Below, one piece after another: positions 6,536 through 8,888 of a stretch of DNA of 8,888 nucleotides. This DNA is from Alphaproteobacteria bacterium (GTDB lineage: Bacteria > Pseudomonadota > Alphaproteobacteria > SP197). The translations under genes and the position numbers were made by a program. The notes beneath the pieces are model-generated. The model saw only the letters and a program-made list of their open reading frames with translations. It was not told the origin of the DNA and made no database searches. Location: positions 1-8,888 of the forward strand of contig JAJEBJ010000124.1 of assembly GCA_022822575.1 (NCBI GenBank). Reading direction: 5' to 3'. Each line of letters begins with the position of its first letter. The stretch's first letter is position 1.

Positions 6536-6549
6536 AACGGGGCCCCGTT
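6536..6549. repeat. 14-bp perfect palindrome upstream of the permease gene
   Basis: AACGGGGCCCCGTT is a perfect palindrome with no spacer, 46 bases before the permease start at 6596. It is well placed for an operator controlling a secondary promoter in the spacer, but I see no convincing -35/-10 pair next to it. Confidence 0.42.
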
Positions 6550-6584
6550 CGGCTCAGAATCAGGGTTTGCGATAGCTGTCATGG

Positions 6585-6590
6585 AAGGTG
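6585..6590 (+). promoter_or_regulatory. Shine-Dalgarno sequence that sets the permease start
   Basis: AAGGTG lies 5 nt before ATG 6596. The earlier in-frame ATG at 6581 has no ribosome site, and this sequence would fall inside its coding region. The site therefore favours 6596. Confidence 0.6.
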
Positions 6591-6595
6591 AGAAA

Positions 6596-7642
6596 ATGGT
6601 CGGACCTGTCGATGAGTCCGCTGCAGCGCCAGAGGACGCGTCGGCCTCCGCTCCGGCGTCGGGGGAGCCGCTTTGGTTGCGCCTGTTGCGGCAGTGGGGG
6701 ACCATCGCCGTCATCGTGCTGACGGCAGTCGGCTTCTCCTTTGCGACTCCCTATTTTCTCACGTTCTCGAACTTCAACAATATTCTCTTCTCCATGATCG
6801 TGCCGTGCCTGGTATCGATCGGGCTGACCTATGTGGTGATCGCCGGCAGCTTTGATCTCTCTGTTGGCCTGTGCGTGACCACGACATCGATTGTCTGCGC
6901 CTTCCTGATCCCACTGGTCGGGCCATGGCCCGCGATCATGCTCTCCTTGTTGGTCGCCATCCTGATCGGATCGGTCAACGGCGTGCTGGTCACCTACGGA
7001 CGGTTGTCGGGAATCGTGGTCACGCTGGGGATGATGTTCGTGCTCGGCGGCATCAACATCTATCTGACGGGCGGCTACCAGGTTGCGGTCGACTATACGG
7101 AACAGGCGTTCCGCTATATCGGGCAGGGCCGGATCCAGTTGACGGACGACCGCAGTATGGCGATCGGAGTGCCCGTCGTGATTTTGGCGGTGATCTTCAT
7201 CCTTCATCTGGTCCTTTCGGGCAAGACGCGGGCCGGATACTACATCCGGGCGGTTGGCGACAATGCGATGGCGGCGTTCTATTCGGGCATTCCTGTCTAT
7301 CGCTGGGTGATCGTCGCTTTCGTTCTTTCTTCGCTCACTGCCGGGATTGGCGGCGTACTGTTGACCTCAATCTCGTCCTCGGCGCAACCGGTGGGCGGCG
7401 AGGGGTATCTGCTTGGCGCGTTCGCGGCGGTGTTCATGGGCGCGACGGTGCTCGGCAAGGGCAAGCCCCATGTTCTGGGCACCTTGCTCGGCGTGTTCTT
7501 CATCTACATGGTGAACTCGGGCATGAATATGGTGGGGTTCCCCTTTGCGGCCCGCCAGCTTTTTGCCGGATGCATCCTGATTCTTGCGGTCGGCGCCAAT
7601 GCCATGCTGAACCGCGAGGAGATTCACCTGAAATTTATCTAG
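6596..7642 (+). CDS. RbsC-type ABC transporter permease (CUT2 family)
   Basis: From ATG 6596 the product has 348 residues, about the usual length for this family. The first 25 residues are Ala/Ser/Pro-rich and hydrophilic, followed by multiple hydrophobic segments spread through the protein, as expected for an inner-membrane permease. Family marks are FNNILFSMIVPCLVSIGLT in the second membrane segment, VIAGSFDLSVG after it, NGVLVTYGRLSGIVVTLGMM in the middle, and the cytoplasmic coupling stretch IRAVGDNAMAAFYSGIPVYR, which contacts the ATPase. Later segments (LLGAFAAVFMGATVLGKGKP and GTLLGVFFIYMVNSGMNM) also fit RbsC/XylH-like permeases. Two copies would form the pore taking substrate from the binding protein. 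Its stop overlaps the ribosome site of the ATPase gene, so the two are co-translated. The 5' side is separated from the binding-protein gene by 249 bases (234 to ATG 6581), larger than normal for such an operon. Confidence 0.92.
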   Translation: MVGPVDESAAAPEDASASAPASGEPLWLRLLRQWGTIAVIVLTAVGFSFATPYFLTFSNFNNILFSMIVPCLVSIGLTYVVIAGSFDLSVGLCVTTTSIVCAFLIPLVGPWPAIMLSLLVAILIGSVNGVLVTYGRLSGIVVTLGMMFVLGGINIYLTGGYQVAVDYTEQAFRYIGQGRIQLTDDRSMAIGVPVVILAVIFILHLVLSGKTRAGYYIRAVGDNAMAAFYSGIPVYRWVIVAFVLSSLTAGIGGVLLTSISSSAQPVGGEGYLLGAFAAVFMGATVLGKGKPHVLGTLLGVFFIYMVNSGMNMVGFPFAARQLFAGCILILAVGANAMLNREEIHLKFI

Positions 7643-7652
7643 GGTGACGGCC

Positions 7653-8888
7653 ATGGCAGCGAGCAAGACAGAGGCCGACTGCGACAAGGTTCTCGTCGAT
7701 ATCAATGGCCTGGAGAAGCAGTTCTCCGGCACCAAGGCATTGGACGGCGTCTCGATCAGGTTCCGTCGTGGCGAGGTGCATGGATTGCTGGGCGAGAACG
7801 GCGCAGGTAAGTCGACCCTCATCAAGATCCTCACCGGGGTCTACGCGCCGACCGCCGGACACATCGCGCTGGATGGCGAGCCGGTTCGCATCGACAGCCC
7901 GTTGGCGGCGCACAAACTGGGATTCGGCGCCGTATACCAGGATGCTGAGGTGATCAGCAGTTTCACCGTGGGGCAGAATGTCCTGCTGGGCAACGAGCCT
8001 GGCGGGGCCCTCGTTGATCAACGCAGGATTCACGCCGAAGCCCGAGGCATCCTCGAACGGATGGGAATCGACCTCGACGTGCGCCGTCCGGCGGCGGATC
8101 TCTCGGCGGCCGAGATGCAGCTCGTCACGCTCGCGACTCTCTTTCAGCGCCAGTACAAGCTGATCGTGCTCGATGAGCCGACGGCGCGACTGTCGGCATC
8201 GGAAGTCGAAATCCTGTTCGGGTTGATAGAGAGGTTCCGGGATCAGGGAATCACGATCATCTACATCTCGCACCGGCTGGGCGAGGTCAAGCGTATCTGC
8301 GATCGTATCACGATCCTGCGCGGCGGCGTCGTGTCGGCGACTCTCGAACGAGACGAGATCACCGAAGAGCGTGTGACCGAGCTCATGGTTGCCAGGAGTC
8401 GTGCGGACCTGAAGATCGAGAATCCGGGATTGGCAACGGATCGTTCCCTGCTTGAGGTCGAGAACCTGCGCACGGACCATCTTGAGCCGCTGTCATTCTC
8501 GGTGCGGGCCGGCGAAATCCTCGGTATCACCGGCCCGGTCGGTGGTGGAATGGAGCAGATTGGCCGTGCGTTGGGGGGCGTGGTGCAACATGAGGGCTCC
8601 ATCCGCATTGACGGTGAAAGCGTCTCCACCCGAAATCCCCGTGCATCGCGCGGGGCCGGGATCGCGGTCGTGCCGGAGGACCGGCGTCGACAGGCACTGT
8701 TTCCAGAGCTCAGCCTGGCAGACAATGTGTCGTTGCCGGTGCTGGGCCAGCTCAGCCGCTTCGGGCTGATTGGAGGCCAGCTCAAGTTGCGCTACGCTAG
8801 GGAAATTGCGGATCGCCTTTCAGTCAGCCCCTCCATGCCCGGCCGATTGGTCAAGTTCTTTTCTGGCGGCAATCAGCAAAAGGCGGTG
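7653..8888 (+). CDS. RbsA-type double-domain ABC ATPase, 3'-truncated by the window edge
   Basis: The frame starts at ATG 7653, with AGGGTG (7641-7646) 6 nt upstream, and is still open at the last base. 412 residues are visible of the roughly 500 usual for the family. The N-terminal nucleotide-binding domain has Walker A GENGAGKST (47-55), Q-loop Gln96 in VYQD, a divergent signature LSAAEMQ (150-156), Walker B LIVLDEPTA (170-178) with Glu175, and switch His207 in ISHR. The second domain, from about 265, has a degenerate Walker A, GPVGGGMEQ (294-302), without the GKS/T, as is normal for the second half of CUT2 ATPases. It also has PEDRRRQALFPELSLADNVS (341-360) and an intact signature FSGGNQQK (403-410). 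The protein energises import through the adjacent permease. The terminal Walker B and switch His of domain two lie beyond the window. Only 10 bases separate it from the permease stop. Confidence 0.93.
   Translation, partial: MAASKTEADCDKVLVDINGLEKQFSGTKALDGVSIRFRRGEVHGLLGENGAGKSTLIKILTGVYAPTAGHIALDGEPVRIDSPLAAHKLGFGAVYQDAEVISSFTVGQNVLLGNEPGGALVDQRRIHAEARGILERMGIDLDVRRPAADLSAAEMQLVTLATLFQRQYKLIVLDEPTARLSASEVEILFGLIERFRDQGITIIYISHRLGEVKRICDRITILRGGVVSATLERDEITEERVTELMVARSRADLKIENPGLATDRSLLEVENLRTDHLEPLSFSVRAGEILGITGPVGGGMEQIGRALGGVVQHEGSIRIDGESVSTRNPRASRGAGIAVVPEDRRRQALFPELSLADNVSLPVLGQLSRFGLIGGQLKLRYAREIADRLSVSPSMPGRLVKFFSGGNQQKAV

Noticed and set aside
6871..7647. Second + strand frame of 258 codons within the permease
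   Set aside because: Its His/Arg/Gly-rich translation is a frame shadow; the permease frame has the expected membrane segments and motifs.
7635..8480. Minus-strand open frame of 281 codons opposite the ATPase
   Set aside because: It is a shadow of the ABC ATPase, whose own frame holds Walker A, Walker B and signature motifs in order.
7800..8580. Degenerate second Walker A and divergent first signature of the ATPase as signs of inactivation
   Set aside because: Double-domain CUT2 ATPases commonly have a non-canonical second Walker A and a variable first signature; one functional composite site remains plausible.
1..8888. CRISPR array, tRNA, rRNA, insertion sequence or defence system
   Set aside because: I found no regularly spaced repeats, tRNA-like fold, transposase motif or defence-type protein anywhere in the window.

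Overview
The window is GC-rich, and every gene I can support lies on the + strand. Its real reading frames strongly prefer G or C at third codon positions. With the gene content (a Tat-exported ABC binding protein, a FadH-type flavoenzyme and a PcaD-like hydrolase), this suggests a proteobacterium, most likely an alphaproteobacterium. That placement is an inference from composition and protein style; there is no rRNA or other phylogenetic marker here.

Layout. (1) Bases 2-1138 hold the 3' part of an Old Yellow Enzyme/FadH-type oxidoreductase with FMN barrel, 4Fe-4S cluster and FAD/NAD(P) domains. (2) One base overlapped with it, a complete acetolactate-synthase-like thiamine diphosphate enzyme runs 1138-2808; parts of its C-terminal domain resemble sulfoacetaldehyde acetyltransferase (Xsc). 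The TGATG overlap and strong Shine-Dalgarno sequence indicate translational coupling. (3) After a near-perfect 21-bp palindrome comes an AraC-type regulator fused to a GyrI-like ligand-binding domain (2927-3889). (4) About 430 bases (3890-4319) hold no convincing intact gene, but they contain a possible decayed coding fragment and a good sigma70-type promoter overlapped by an inverted repeat. (5) From there runs a probable operon: a PcaD-like alpha/beta hydrolase (4320-5213), a Tat-exported sugar-type ABC substrate-binding protein (5264-6346), a 234-base spacer with a strong hairpin and perfect palindromes, an RbsC-type permease (6596-7642), and an RbsA-type double ABC ATPase cut by the window end (7653-8888).

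How they work together. The binding protein, permease and ATPase form a complete CUT2-type (ribose/galactose-like) importer. The binding protein lacks the usual Asp in the loop that normally carries an N-D pair and has three tryptophans there, so its ligand may not be a plain sugar. The hydrolase just upstream could open a lactone or cleave an ester of the imported compound. The flavoenzyme and ThDP enzyme look like a separate small catabolic unit; their substrates cannot be read from the sequence.

I see no CRISPR array, insertion sequence, tRNA, rRNA, phage gene or defence system, and no clearly new multi-gene system. The points most worth following up are the unusual binding-protein pocket beside the hydrolase, the internal start in the AraC-GyrI gene, the coding-like relic with promoter/operator at 4200-4310, and the structured spacer at 6347-6595.
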